From: Anaerolineae bacterium
GTDB lineage: Bacteria > Chloroflexota > Anaerolineae > UBA3071
Reading direction: 5' to 3'
Length of the DNA: 64,000 nt
NCBI GenBank assembly: GCA_029907105.1
Contig: JARYMM010000014.1
Span: forward strand, 1-64,000
Below the pieces are notes generated by a model. That model saw only the letters and a list, made by a program, of their open reading frames with translations. It was not told where the DNA came from and made no database searches. Below are positions 30,841 through 40,544 of the stretch, piece after piece (position 1 is the first letter of the stretch; each line of letters begins with the position of its first letter). A program made the position numbers and the translations under genes.

Positions 30841-32322
30841 ATGAGCGGAGCTTGCCGGTACGTGGCCTTGGATCTCGGGGCGGAGAGCGGCCGGGCTGTG
30901 GTTGGGCATCTTGCTGGCGACAGAATTGAGCTTGAGGTTATCCACCGTTTTGCCAATGGCCCGGTGAGGGTGCGAGACAGCCTGTACTGGGACATCTTGT
31001 ACCTCTGGCGCGAGGCCAAGGCAGCCCTCCAGCATTGCGCAGCGACCTTCCCGGCGGTCAGCTCCATAGGGGTTGACGCCTGGGCCCAGGATTTCGGTCT
31101 GCTGGGGGCAGATGAGGTCCTCCTAGGCAATCCCTATCACTATCGCGACCGCCGCACTGACGGAATGGTCGAAGAAGCGCTCAGGCATGTAACGCCCGAG
31201 GAGGTCTATCACACAACGGGCAATCCGCTGAAGTTCCAGATCACCACCCTCTGCCAGCTCCTGTCCATGGTGAAGGCAAACTCGCCTGCCCTGCGGGTGG
31301 CTCAGACCCTACTCACCATACCTGACCTGTTCAACTTCTGGCTGAGCGGCCGGAAAGTGTGCGAAGCGACCCATGTGATCAACACCCAGTGCTACAACCC
31401 CGTGGCCAGAACCTGGGCCAGCAACGTGTTGGGCAAGCTCTCCATTCCCCAGCACATCTTTCCTGAGGTGGTGCTGGCGGGGACCGTGCTGGGGAACCTG
31501 CTGCCTTCGGTGGCCCAGGAGACGGGGCTGGCCGAAGTCCCCGTTGTGACGCCAGCCTGCCACGATAGCGCGGCGGCCGTCGTGGCCGTGCCTGCACAGG
31601 CAAAGGACTACCTCTTTATATCCTGTGGTACGTGGACGGTCCTGGGCACGGAGATCGAGGAACCCTACATCCGGCCAGAGGGGCCTCCCGAGGGGCTTTG
31701 GAATGAAGGAGGCGCGCGGGACAACATCCGTTTCACCTGCAACATCACGGGCCTGTGGATCGTGCAGGAGTGTCGTCGCCAATGGGCGGCGGAAGGCGAA
31801 ACGCATTCCTACGACGAAATCACCCAGATGGCTGCCCAGGGGCAGCCACTGGCCTCATTCATTGATCCCAACGACCCACGGTTCATGGCTGTGGGGGACA
31901 TGCCGGCCCGCGTGCAGGCTTTCTGCCAGGAGACAGGCCAGCCGGTGCCGGAGAGCAAGCCGGACATCCTGCGTTGCATCCTGGAAAGTCTGGCTCTCAA
32001 GTACCGCCAGGGAAAGGAAGCCATCGAGGCCGCCCTCGGGCGGCAGATGATCGCAGTCCACATGGTGGGCGGCGGGATCCAGAACAGCCTCCTGTGCCAG
32101 TTCACGGCCAATGCCATGCGCTTGCCGGTCCTGGCCGGCCCGGTGGAGGCGACGGCCCTGGGAAACGTCATCATGCAGGCCGTAGGGTTGGGCCATCTCG
32201 CATCGGTGGAGGAAGGCCGTGAACTGGTCAGAAGATCGGTCCCCATCCAGACCTACGAGCCTGAACTTCCCAGGGCTGAGGCATGGGAGGAGGCCTACGG
32301 CCGTTTCTTGAGCATCAGTTAG
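30841..32322 (+). CDS. FGGY-family carbohydrate kinase, rhamnulokinase-like
   Basis: VALDLGAESGRAVVGHLAGDRIELEVIHRFANGPVRVRDSLYWDILYL...FISCGTWTVLG...MVGGGIQNSLLCQFTANAMRLPVLAGPVEATALGN. Confidence 0.9.
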   Translation: MSGACRYVALDLGAESGRAVVGHLAGDRIELEVIHRFANGPVRVRDSLYWDILYLWREAKAALQHCAATFPAVSSIGVDAWAQDFGLLGADEVLLGNPYHYRDRRTDGMVEEALRHVTPEEVYHTTGNPLKFQITTLCQLLSMVKANSPALRVAQTLLTIPDLFNFWLSGRKVCEATHVINTQCYNPVARTWASNVLGKLSIPQHIFPEVVLAGTVLGNLLPSVAQETGLAEVPVVTPACHDSAAAVVAVPAQAKDYLFISCGTWTVLGTEIEEPYIRPEGPPEGLWNEGGARDNIRFTCNITGLWIVQECRRQWAAEGETHSYDEITQMAAQGQPLASFIDPNDPRFMAVGDMPARVQAFCQETGQPVPESKPDILRCILESLALKYRQGKEAIEAALGRQMIAVHMVGGGIQNSLLCQFTANAMRLPVLAGPVEATALGNVIMQAVGLGHLASVEEGRELVRRSVPIQTYEPELPRAEAWEEAYGRFLSIS

Positions 32323-32352
32323 GCCTGCTCGCATTCATTGTCCCCGACGCGC

Positions 32353-32388
32353 CGAGGCCCCAGTCACCGGACTGGGGCCTCGCGTTTT
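32353..32388. terminator. Intrinsic terminator between FGGY kinase and clpB
   Basis: CGAGGCCCCAGT-CACCGG-ACTGGGGCCTCG followed by CGTTTT. Confidence 0.8.
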
Positions 32389-32399
32389 CAGTTTCGGCT

Positions 32400-35009
32400 T
32401 CATCGGCTGACCGCCTCGGCCTTCACCCGCTTGCGGAAGCTCAGCCTGTCGCCTTCCACATCGGCGACGATGGTGTCGCCTTCGCCGAATTCGCCGCTCA
32501 GCAGGGCCAGCGCCAGCGGGTCCTGCAAGTGCCGCTGGATGGCCCGCTTGAGCGGACGAGCGCCGTACACCGGATCGTAGCCGGCATCGGCCAGGAAGCG
32601 GCGCGCCCCGTCGGTCAGCTCCAGCGTCAACCGGCGCTCCGCCAGCAACCCGCGCAGCCGCCGCAACTGGATCTCCACGATCTGCTCCAGATGCTCCCGC
32701 GTCAGGCTGTGGAAGACGACGATCTCGTCCACGCGGTTGAGAAACTCCGGGCGAAACTGCGCCCGCAAGGCCATCATCACCCGCTTCCGGATTTCCTCGT
32801 CGCTCAACCCCCGCTCGTTGAGGTACTGGCTGCCCACGTTGGAGGTCATGATGATGATGGTGTTCTTGAAGTCCACCGTGCGCCCGTGGCCGTCGGTGAG
32901 GCGGCCATCGTCCAGCAGTTGCAGGAGCGTGTTGAACACCTCCGGATGGGCCTTCTCGATCTCGTCGAAGAGCACCACGGAGTAGGGCTTGCGCCGCACC
33001 GCTTCCGTGAGCTGTCCCCCTTCCTCGTAGCCGACGTAGCCCGGCGGCGCGCCGATGAGCCGGCTCACCGTGTGCCGCTCCTGGTACTCACTCATGTCAA
33101 TGCGGGTCATGGCCTGCTCGTCGTCGAAGAGGAACTCAGCCAAAGCCCGCGCCAGTTCCGTCTTGCCCACACCGGTCGGCCCCAGGAAGATGAAGCTGCC
33201 GATGGGCCGGTTGGGGTCCTGCAGACCGGAGCGCGCCCGGCGCACGGCGTTGGCCACCGCCGTCACCGCCTCGTCCTGCCCCACGATGCGCTGGTGCAGC
33301 CGCTCCTCCATGTGCAGCAGCTTCTCCATCTCGCCTTCCAGCAGCCGGGACACCGGGATGCCCGTCCAGGAGGCCACGACCTCGGCGATGTCCTCGGCGG
33401 ACACCTCCTCCTTGAGCAGCATGCCGCGGCTGCCCATCTCCTGCAGCTCTGCCTCCACACGGGCCAACTCCTGCTCCAGTTCCCGCAGTTTGCCGTACTG
33501 CAACTGCGAGGCGCGGGCGTAGTCCGCCTGCCGTTGCGCCCGCTCGATCTCCTGCCGCGTGGCCTCGATCTCCTCCTTGAGCCGGGCGTTGCGGGCGATG
33601 ATCTGCCGTTCGGCCTGTAAGCGGGCCTCCAGGCTCCGCTGCTGCTCCTGCAAATCGGCCAACTGCTTCTCCAGCGCCGCCAGCCGCTCCTGGCTGGCCT
33701 TGTCCTTTTCCTTCTTCAACGCCTCCCGCTCGATCTCCAGTTGCATCACCTGGCGCTTGATCTCGTCCAGTTCGGCGGGGTCGGAGGTGATCTCCATGCG
33801 CAGCCGGCTGGCTGCCTCGTCAATCAGGTCAATGGCCTTGTCGGGCAGGAAGCGGTCGGAGATGTAACGATGGCTCAGCGTGGCCGCGGCGATGACGGCG
33901 GCGTCGGTGATGCGCACGTTGTGGTGCACCTCGTAGCGCTCCTTGAGGCCGCGCAGGATGCTGATGGTGTCCTCCACGCTGGGCTCATCAATGAGCACCG
34001 GCTGGAAGCGGCGCTCCAGGGCGGCATCCTTCTCGATGTGCTGGCGATACTCGTCCAGCGTGGTGGCGCCGATGGCGTGCAATTCGCCGCGCGCCAGCAT
34101 CGGCTTGAGCATGTTGGAGGCGTCCATCGGCGCCCCCTCGGCGCGGCCGGCGCCCACCACGGTGTGCAGTTCGTCAATGAACAGGATGATCTGCCCCTCG
34201 CTCTCGGTGATCTCTTTGAGCACGGCCTTGAGCCGCTCCTCGAACTCGCCGCGGAACTTCGTTCCGGCCACCAGCGCCCCCATGTCCAGTTGCACGACCC
34301 GTTTGTCTTTGAGCCCTTCAGGCACGTCGCCGCGCACGATGCGCTGGGCCAGCCCCTCGACGATGGCCGTCTTGCCCACGCCTGGATCGCCGATGAGCAC
34401 AGGGTTGTTCTTGGTGCGCCGGCTGAGGATCTGGATGACGCGGCGGATCTCCTCGTCCCGCCCGATGACCGGGTCCAGCTTGCCGCGGCGGGCGAGTTGG
34501 GTCAGGTCGCGGCCGTATTTCTCCAGCGCCTGATAGGTGGCCTCCGGCGTGGGCGTGGTGACCCGCTGCGAGCCGCGGATGGAGGCCAGCGCCTGCAGGA
34601 TGCGGTCCTTGCTGATGCCCATGCGCTGTAACAGGCGGTACGCTCCGTTGCCCGCCTGACTGGCCAGGGCGATGAACAGGTGCTCCGTGGAGACGTACTC
34701 ATCGCGCATGGCCTCCGCTTCCCGCTGCGCCTGGTCGAACACCTGTTGCAACGCCGGATTGATGCCCACCTGCATGGCCGTGCCGTAGACCTTGGGCTTG
34801 CGCCGCAATTCCGCCTGCACCTGCTCCAGCAGCACCTGCGGGCTCAGCCCCAGTGCCTGCACGACCTGCGGCACGACGCCATCGGCCTGCTCCAGCAGCG
34901 TCAGCAGCAGATGCTCCGGCTCGATCTGGCCGTGATTGTAGCCCCGCGCCTGTTCCTGAGCCTCGAAAATCGCCTCTTGTGCTTTTTGTGTAAACTTATC
35001 CAATCTCAT
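32400..35009 (-). CDS. clpB: ATP-dependent chaperone ClpB
   Basis: [16 protein letters not shown]...[25 protein letters not shown]...[24 protein letters not shown]...[36 protein letters not shown]. Confidence 0.97.
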   Translation of the reverse strand: MRLDKFTQKAQEAIFEAQEQARGYNHGQIEPEHLLLTLLEQADGVVPQVVQALGLSPQVLLEQVQAELRRKPKVYGTAMQVGINPALQQVFDQAQREAEAMRDEYVSTEHLFIALASQAGNGAYRLLQRMGISKDRILQALASIRGSQRVTTPTPEATYQALEKYGRDLTQLARRGKLDPVIGRDEEIRRVIQILSRRTKNNPVLIGDPGVGKTAIVEGLAQRIVRGDVPEGLKDKRVVQLDMGALVAGTKFRGEFEERLKAVLKEITESEGQIILFIDELHTVVGAGRAEGAPMDASNMLKPMLARGELHAIGATTLDEYRQHIEKDAALERRFQPVLIDEPSVEDTISILRGLKERYEVHHNVRITDAAVIAAATLSHRYISDRFLPDKAIDLIDEAASRLRMEITSDPAELDEIKRQVMQLEIEREALKKEKDKASQERLAALEKQLADLQEQQRSLEARLQAERQIIARNARLKEEIEATRQEIERAQRQADYARASQLQYGKLRELEQELARVEAELQEMGSRGMLLKEEVSAEDIAEVVASWTGIPVSRLLEGEMEKLLHMEERLHQRIVGQDEAVTAVANAVRRARSGLQDPNRPIGSFIFLGPTGVGKTELARALAEFLFDDEQAMTRIDMSEYQERHTVSRLIGAPPGYVGYEEGGQLTEAVRRKPYSVVLFDEIEKAHPEVFNTLLQLLDDGRLTDGHGRTVDFKNTIIIMTSNVGSQYLNERGLSDEEIRKRVMMALRAQFRPEFLNRVDEIVVFHSLTREHLEQIVEIQLRRLRGLLAERRLTLELTDGARRFLADAGYDPVYGARPLKRAIQRHLQDPLALALLSGEFGEGDTIVADVEGDRLSFRKRVKAEAVSR

Positions 35010-35262
35010 GATTTCTCTGCCACTCCATAAGGAATCTGTCGAAAGCGCTGCGTGGTACGCATTGCGTGGTGCGTGATCAGCACGCAACACGGCCTGTGGT
35101 TCATTCACCACGGCCTTACGACAGTCACTCCCATCATATCCCCTTTCCGTTAGAAATACGCAAGCGGAACGTTAGACTTTCGTTAGAGATGGGGGAAAGT
35201 TTGCGAGGGGGGAGGGAACGGACGCCCGCTGTGAGCGCCCCGGGGAGCGCGAACGCAGAAGT

Positions 35263-36816
35263 TCAGGCCGGCACGGTGACGGTCACGCAGGTGCCCTGGC
35301 CGGGACGGGAGTGCACGTCGAGTGTCCCCCGCAGCAGCCGGGCCCGCTCGTGCATGCCCATAAGGCCCAGCTTGCCCGCAGCCGCCAGATCGCCGCTATG
35401 CGCCGGGGGAACAAATCCCCGGCCGTCATCCTGAACGGTGATCTGCACTGTATTGTCGGTAAAGGTCACGGTAACGGAAGCGTGCCGGGCCTGAGCGTGC
35501 CGCCGGACGTTGTTCAGCGCTTCCTGAGCGATACGGAACAGGGTCAATTCCGTCTCAGGGGGAAGCCGCCGGCTCTCTCCCCGTACCTGGAGGTCGGTAG
35601 GAATGCCATCCCGCTCCGTCAGCTCATTGGCCAGGCTCTCCAGGGTGGGCAGCAGGCCCAGGTCATCGAGGATGGAAGGGCGCAGGTCGCGGCTGAAGCG
35701 GCGCACATTCCTGATCACGTCGTCCATCAGCTCTTGCAGCTCGGCAATGCGCTGCGCGGCATCCTGGGGCAGAGAAGCAGGCCCACAGGCGGCGGCCAGA
35801 GCATCGAGGCGGCGGGAGAGCACCACCAGGGCCTGAACCGTATCGTCGTGCAGCTCGCGGGCGATGCGCTTGCGCTCCTCCTCCTGGGCCTGCGTGATCT
35901 GGCGGACGTAGAAGCGCATGCTCTCATAGAGCCGGGCGTTCTCGATGGCCACGCCGATCTCGTTGCCGATGGCGGTGATGAGCTCCAGTTCATCCGGCAG
36001 GAAGGAGCGCTCGGCGCGGCTGGCTACGGCCATCACCCCCTGGACCTCGCCTTTGGACTTCAGGGGGACAATCACCTGGCCGCGCAACCCTTCCTGCCGC
36101 ACGACCATGCGGGTCAGCCGGGGGTCCTGGGAGGAATCCGTGACCACCATCGGCTCGCCCGACTGGGCCACGCGCCCACAGAAGCCCTCCCCCAGCCTGA
36201 GCCGGTCCACGCCGGCCGCCGCTTCCTCCGAGATGCCCCGATAGGCGGTCAAGATCAGCTCTTGCGCCGGCCGGTCCAGCAGGAAGGCCAGGCCGGCATC
36301 CAGGCCCGTGACTTCCAGGACCTTGTCCAGGGCGCGGTTCAGGACCTGATCCAACTCCAGGGACTCGGTCACGATTGCCGCCACCTCGTTGATCGCCCTC
36401 AAGCGCGAGACGGCCCTCTGGCGCAGCCGCTTTTCCCTCTCCTGGGTCTCGATCAACCAGACGATGACATAGCCCACGATGGCCACGGCGGCCGTCTCCA
36501 CCAGTGCGTCCGCGGGCTGCGGGAACACCAGGAAGATGCGGGGCAGCATGATGAGGATCGCAGCGCCCAGAGCGACCAACCCGCCGGTCTGCCCAAAAGC
36601 GAAAGTCGCGCCGGCCACGGGCACCAGGAAGATGATGCGCTCCACGGTATGTCGCTGCAGGGGAAAGGGGAGCAGGGCCAGGAACCTCACCTGGGGGGTG
36701 AGGTAATGGAGAGCCCCGATGCCCGCCAGCATGGCCAACAGGATCCAGAAGCTGCGCTGGCGTATGATCTGTTGGCAGCGGTTCCTGAAAGACGACGCCG
36801 AGGCCATACTTCTCAT
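35263..36816 (-). CDS. NarL-type sensor histidine kinase with GAF domain
   Basis: N-terminal TM segments, GAF-like region, AQEEERKRIARELHDDTVQALVVLSRRLDAL (HisKA_3) and HATPase; ATGA overlap with the response regulator. Confidence 0.9.
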   Translation of the reverse strand: MRSMASASSFRNRCQQIIRQRSFWILLAMLAGIGALHYLTPQVRFLALLPFPLQRHTVERIIFLVPVAGATFAFGQTGGLVALGAAILIMLPRIFLVFPQPADALVETAAVAIVGYVIVWLIETQEREKRLRQRAVSRLRAINEVAAIVTESLELDQVLNRALDKVLEVTGLDAGLAFLLDRPAQELILTAYRGISEEAAAGVDRLRLGEGFCGRVAQSGEPMVVTDSSQDPRLTRMVVRQEGLRGQVIVPLKSKGEVQGVMAVASRAERSFLPDELELITAIGNEIGVAIENARLYESMRFYVRQITQAQEEERKRIARELHDDTVQALVVLSRRLDALAAACGPASLPQDAAQRIAELQELMDDVIRNVRRFSRDLRPSILDDLGLLPTLESLANELTERDGIPTDLQVRGESRRLPPETELTLFRIAQEALNNVRRHAQARHASVTVTFTDNTVQITVQDDGRGFVPPAHSGDLAAAGKLGLMGMHERARLLRGTLDVHSRPGQGTCVTVTVPA

Positions 36817-37499
36817 CCCTCGAAATCTGCTTCCCGCACCGTGTCCTGCAGGGTAAGCCACCCCTCCCGCAAGCCCTTGATCACGGCCTTGGTACGGGAA
36901 CCCACGCCCATTTTGTTGAAGATATTGGTCAGGTGGGCCTGGACGGTGCGTATGCTGAGGAAAAGCGCATGGGCTATCTCGCGGTTGCTCATTCCCTTGG
37001 CCGCCAACTTGAGGATTTCCAGCTCCCGTTCGGTCAACTGACCTGCTTCCTTCTCCTCTTCGCTCTTTTCGGCCGGGCGGGCGAAGCGGTTGATGACTTT
37101 GCGAGCCACGGCGGGATGGAGCACGGACTCGCCAGCGTGGACGGCGCGGACAGCCCTGACCAGTTCCTGAGCATGCACATCCTTCAACAGGTAGCCGGCG
37201 GCTCCCGCCTCCAGCAGGGCGAAGATGTACTGATCATCGTCGTAGGCGGTGAGCACCAACACGGCGGTGGCGGGGTTGATGGCCTTGATCTGTCGGGTGG
37301 CCTCGATGCCGTTGAGCCTGGGCATGGAGATGTCCATGATGGCCACGTCGGGGCGCTGGCGGCTGGCCAGGCGCACGGCCTCCTCGCCGTCGCCGGCCTC
37401 TGCCACCACCTCCATGTCCTCTTCTCGCTCCAGCAGTTCCCTGGTGCCCTCTCGCAGCACCACGTGGTCGTCGGCCAGCAGTATCCTGATTTTGCCCAT
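36813..37499 (-). CDS. LuxR/NarL-family response regulator
   Basis: IRILLADDHVVLREGTRELLEREEDMEVVAEAGDGEEAV...DVAIMDISMPRLNGIEATRQI...LTERELEILKLAAKGMSNREIAHALFLSIRTVQAHLTNIF. Confidence 0.95.
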   Translation of the reverse strand: MGKIRILLADDHVVLREGTRELLEREEDMEVVAEAGDGEEAVRLASRQRPDVAIMDISMPRLNGIEATRQIKAINPATAVLVLTAYDDDQYIFALLEAGAAGYLLKDVHAQELVRAVRAVHAGESVLHPAVARKVINRFARPAEKSEEEKEAGQLTERELEILKLAAKGMSNREIAHALFLSIRTVQAHLTNIFNKMGVGSRTKAVIKGLREGWLTLQDTVREADFEG

Positions 37500-37720
37500 G
37501 CTTTCCCTGTCCCATGCCCTTTGTTCGTGATGGCTGTAGAGATTATACCCCAACCAGGTGGAAAGGCAAACTGGCAGCGATTGGATAAGCTCTAAGCAAA
37601 AAGGCCAGGGGTGGCCGGGGCCGTCTACGCGTTTCAGGCAATGGCCGCTACGCGGAGATACAGAGGGGAAGCCGGAATCCATAGGCTCTTCTTACAGGGG
37701 CAAGATGGCCATTTCGCCCG

Positions 37721-37749
37721 ATGACAACCGCCCAGGAACATGCTATAGT
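37721..37749 (+). promoter_or_regulatory. Promoter of small membrane protein 1
   Basis: ATGACA (37721-37726)-N17-TATAGT (37744-37749), shared with 39194-39222. Confidence 0.65.
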
Positions 37750-37810
37750 ACAGGCAGAAACAGGCGAGTACCTGTATCCGCTCGAAGAAACTCTGAATGG
37801 AGGTGTTCCA

Positions 37811-37990
37811 ATGGCTAACACAGAAACCATCATGCTCGGCATCAAGTTTGCTATGTTCCTGGCTATGGAAGTCTTTGTCTTCGCCGTGATGGCGGCTGTC
37901 CTGATCGCCGGGCTGTACCAACTGATCCGCAACAAGGTGCGCCAGACGCGCCTTGCCCCCTCCGCCAGGAAAGCGACCGTCCGCTCTTGA
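37811..37990 (+). CDS. Small single-TM protein, paralog 1
   Basis: MANTETIMLGIKFAMFLAMEVFVFAVMAAVLIAGLYQLIRNKVRQ; RBS GGAGGTG. Confidence 0.75.
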   Translation: MANTETIMLGIKFAMFLAMEVFVFAVMAAVLIAGLYQLIRNKVRQTRLAPSARKATVRS

Positions 37991-38082
37991 CCGCAATGTA
38001 GCTGATACCACTCAGCCGCCCCCGCCGGGTCGCCGGACCCGGCGGTTGGGCCGGCCGGACTCAGCACTGTGAGCGGTGAACC

Positions 38083-39101
38083 ATGAGCAAAAGAAGGCAA
38101 TGGGTCGGCGCGGCGCTGATCGTGGCTCTGGTTCTGGGGGGCTGTCAGCAGACGACACCGTCCGATGACACATACCAGAACATCGTCGTCTACGGCTTCA
38201 GCACTGAGGAGATGGTGATCACCGAGAAGGTCTTCCCCGCTTTCCAGGCCCACTGGCGGGCGCAGACGGGCCAGCAGGTGGATTTTCAGAGCCTCTTCGG
38301 CGGCTCCGAGGAACTCACCGAGGCCATCTTGAACGGGGCGCGGGCAGATGTCGCCATCCTCTCCAACGAGCAACATGCGGTCTGGTTGCGCGTCAATGAC
38401 CTGGTGAAAACAGACTGGCATACCTTTCCCCAGGAGGGGATCATCACCCGCAGCCCCCTGGTCATCGTCGTGCGGCCGGGCAATCCTCTGGGCATCAAGG
38501 ACTGGGCCGATCTGGCCCGCCCCGGCCTGAAGCTGATCCACCCCGATCCCCGCACCTCGGGCGGCGCTCAATGGGCGTTACTGGCCGAATACGGGTCGGC
38601 GTTGCCGGGCCAGGGGGCAGCACACAGGCTGCTCAGGACCAGGTGCTGGCCGTCTGGGCCAACGTGGTCTCCACCCCCGCCTCGGCCCGCGAAGCGTTAA
38701 AGCAATTCATGTTCGGCGCCGGCGACGCCCTGGTCACCTACGAACAGGATGCTTTGCTGGCCCAGGCGCGTGGCGCTGCCCTGGAAATCGTCATGCCCCA
38801 GCGCACGGTGCTGAGCGAGCACGTGGTGGTCATCGTGGATCAGAACGTGAAGCCGAGCAAGCGAGCCGTCGTGGAGGCCTTCGTGACCTTCCTGTGGAGC
38901 GAGACGGCTCAAAAGGCGTTCACCGAATACTTCTTCCGTGCCGTGACCGACGAGGCACTGAACAAGGCTGTGCCGCAGTTCGGCGCGATCCGGCAGCCCT
39001 TCACCGTGCAGGACCTGGGCGGGTGGGGGCGGGCGTATCCGGAGATCATCCACGGGGTTTGGGAGGAGCACATCGCCCAAGGGCTTGAGCAGCAGCCATA
39101 G
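38083..39101 (+). pseudogene. Sulfate/phosphate-type ABC substrate-binding lipoprotein split by a frameshift near 38605-38625
   Basis: Frame 1: MSKRRQWVGAALIVALVLGGCQQ...GAQWALLAEYGSALPG; continues in another frame as AAQDQVLAVWANVVSTPASAREALKQFMFGAGDALVTYEQDALLA...; poly-G near 38614. Confidence 0.75.
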
Positions 39102-39193
39102 CTTGTGGATGGGCCGGTCTTGGGCAAGGTTAGGCCAAAATACTTAGGTCAACGTAAGCCATTCCCGCAGGCATAAGATCAGCGTTTCACCCG

Positions 39194-39222
39194 ATGACAT
39201 CAGCCTGCAAACATGCTATAGT
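39194..39222 (+). promoter_or_regulatory. Promoter of small membrane protein 2
   Basis: ATGACA (39194-39199)-N17-TATAGT (39217-39222). Confidence 0.65.
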
Positions 39223-39278
39223 GTGAGCAGAAGAGTTGATAGAGTTATCCGCTAGGGAAATCAATGTGGAGGTGTCAC

Positions 39279-39479
39279 ATGGCTGATTCCGAGTCCATCA
39301 TGCTCAGCATCAAGTACATCATGTTTCTGGCGATGGAGCTTTTCGTCTTCGCCGTGTTCGGCGCCGTTCTGGTCGCCGGGCTGTACCACATCGTCCGCGA
39401 CAAGGTACGGGAAGCGCGCCGGCAGGATCAGATCGCTCCGGAGACCCCGGCCACAGCCTCGGCTGGCCACAGCGCATAG
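39279..39479 (+). CDS. Small single-TM protein, paralog 2
   Basis: MADSESIMLSIKYIMFLAMELFVFAVFGAVLVAGLYHIVRDKVREARRQ; RBS GGAGGTG. Confidence 0.78.
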   Translation: MADSESIMLSIKYIMFLAMELFVFAVFGAVLVAGLYHIVRDKVREARRQDQIAPETPATASAGHSA

Positions 39480-39663
39480 CCCCCACCCCCTCACCAACCC
39501 AGACCGTGAGGGAGTGGGTTCGACGAGAGATACCCCAAAGGCGATATCTCACCTTCTGCAAGCGATGGCGGGTGATCTCTCGAGGCAGAGGGATGGCTCT
39601 CTGCCTGATCGTCAGACGGCGGAAGCCATCCCTCTTCACCAGAAACAAAGCTCATGGAAGAAG

Positions 39664-39882
39664 ATGAGAGGAGTTAAGATGGAAAGCACGGCGTTGACCG
39701 TCAAGTTCGTACTGCTTCTGGCCCTGGAGGTTTTCGTAGTGGCGACGGTGGGGGCCGTATTGATCCTGGGCCTGTACCGCATGGTCAGGGAAAAGGCCCG
39801 CCGCTCGCTGCATCTGGACGAGGTCGCCGCCGGGAGCTCCCCTGCAGCCCCCGCCAGTGTTCCTGGCATTCATCAATCCTGA
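39664..39882 (+). CDS. Small single-TM protein, paralog 3
   Basis: MESTALTVKFVLLLALEVFVVATVGAVLILGLYRMVREKARRSLHLDE aligns with paralogs 1 and 2 (start may be 39679). Confidence 0.72.
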   Translation: MRGVKMESTALTVKFVLLLALEVFVVATVGAVLILGLYRMVREKARRSLHLDEVAAGSSPAAPASVPGIHQS

Positions 39883-40103
39883 TGAATTGGACGAACAGGG
39901 ATAAGGCGGTGAAAGGTTGGAACCATCATTCAAGGTCTGACCTTCTGCCAGCGAGAGGGACGCCTCCTTGTCCCACATGAAGGGGGATGGCTGTCTGCCG
40001 ACAGGCCATCCCCTCTTGTCGTCCGGCAGAGAGGCTCGATCCCAGAAGCCCACGTCGCAAGGAAGGCCAGCCGCACCGATCTGTGTCAAGGAGACGTAAG
40101 AAC

Positions 40104-40544
40104 ATGCCCAAGATCTCAGTTGTAGATGACGATCCCGACTTCGTGTTGCTCTGCCGTGCCATCCTGGAAGCGGAGGGCCACGAAGTCGTCGCCGCGGCCG
40201 ACGGCGACGAAGCGCTGAAGGTAATGCGCCAGGACAAGCCCGACCTGGTCTTGCTGGATGTGATGATGTCCACCACGCTGGAAGGAGTGGTTGTCTCCAA
40301 GGAAATCGAGGCAGACCCGGAACTGCGCAACGTGCCCGTCGTCATGATCTCCTCCATCGCCACCTCCGAGTACGCCGCCGAGTTCCCTGACGACGAGGGC
40401 ATCCCTATCGCCGTCTGGATCCCCAAACCCATTCAGCCAGCCGTGCTGTTGAAGACCGTGCGGCGGTTCTTGCCCCCGCCTCCCCCAGCCATCGCCAAAG
40501 AAGCTGTCGTCGAAAGAGAGGAGGCAGGTGACGATGATTGGTGA
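40104..40544 (+). CDS. CheY-like response regulator with proline-rich tail
   Basis: KISVVDDDPDFVLLCRAILEAEGHEV...PDLVLLDVMMSTTLEGVVVSKEI...VWIPKPIQPAVLLKTV. Confidence 0.9.
   Translation: MPKISVVDDDPDFVLLCRAILEAEGHEVVAAADGDEALKVMRQDKPDLVLLDVMMSTTLEGVVVSKEIEADPELRNVPVVMISSIATSEYAAEFPDDEGIPIAVWIPKPIQPAVLLKTVRRFLPPPPPAIAKEAVVEREEAGDDDW

Noticed and set aside
32283-33620. Plus-strand ORFs opposite clpB
   Set aside because: Composition follows the clpB complementary strand; no recognisable domain.
35010-35262. CIRCE or HspR/HAIR element upstream of clpB
   Set aside because: No TTAGCACTC-N9-GAGTGCTAA or CTTGAGT-N7-ACTCAAG found.
38083-39101. Second selenoprotein candidate from the split substrate-binding protein
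   Set aside because: The two halves are in different frames, so it is a frameshift, not a recoded UGA.
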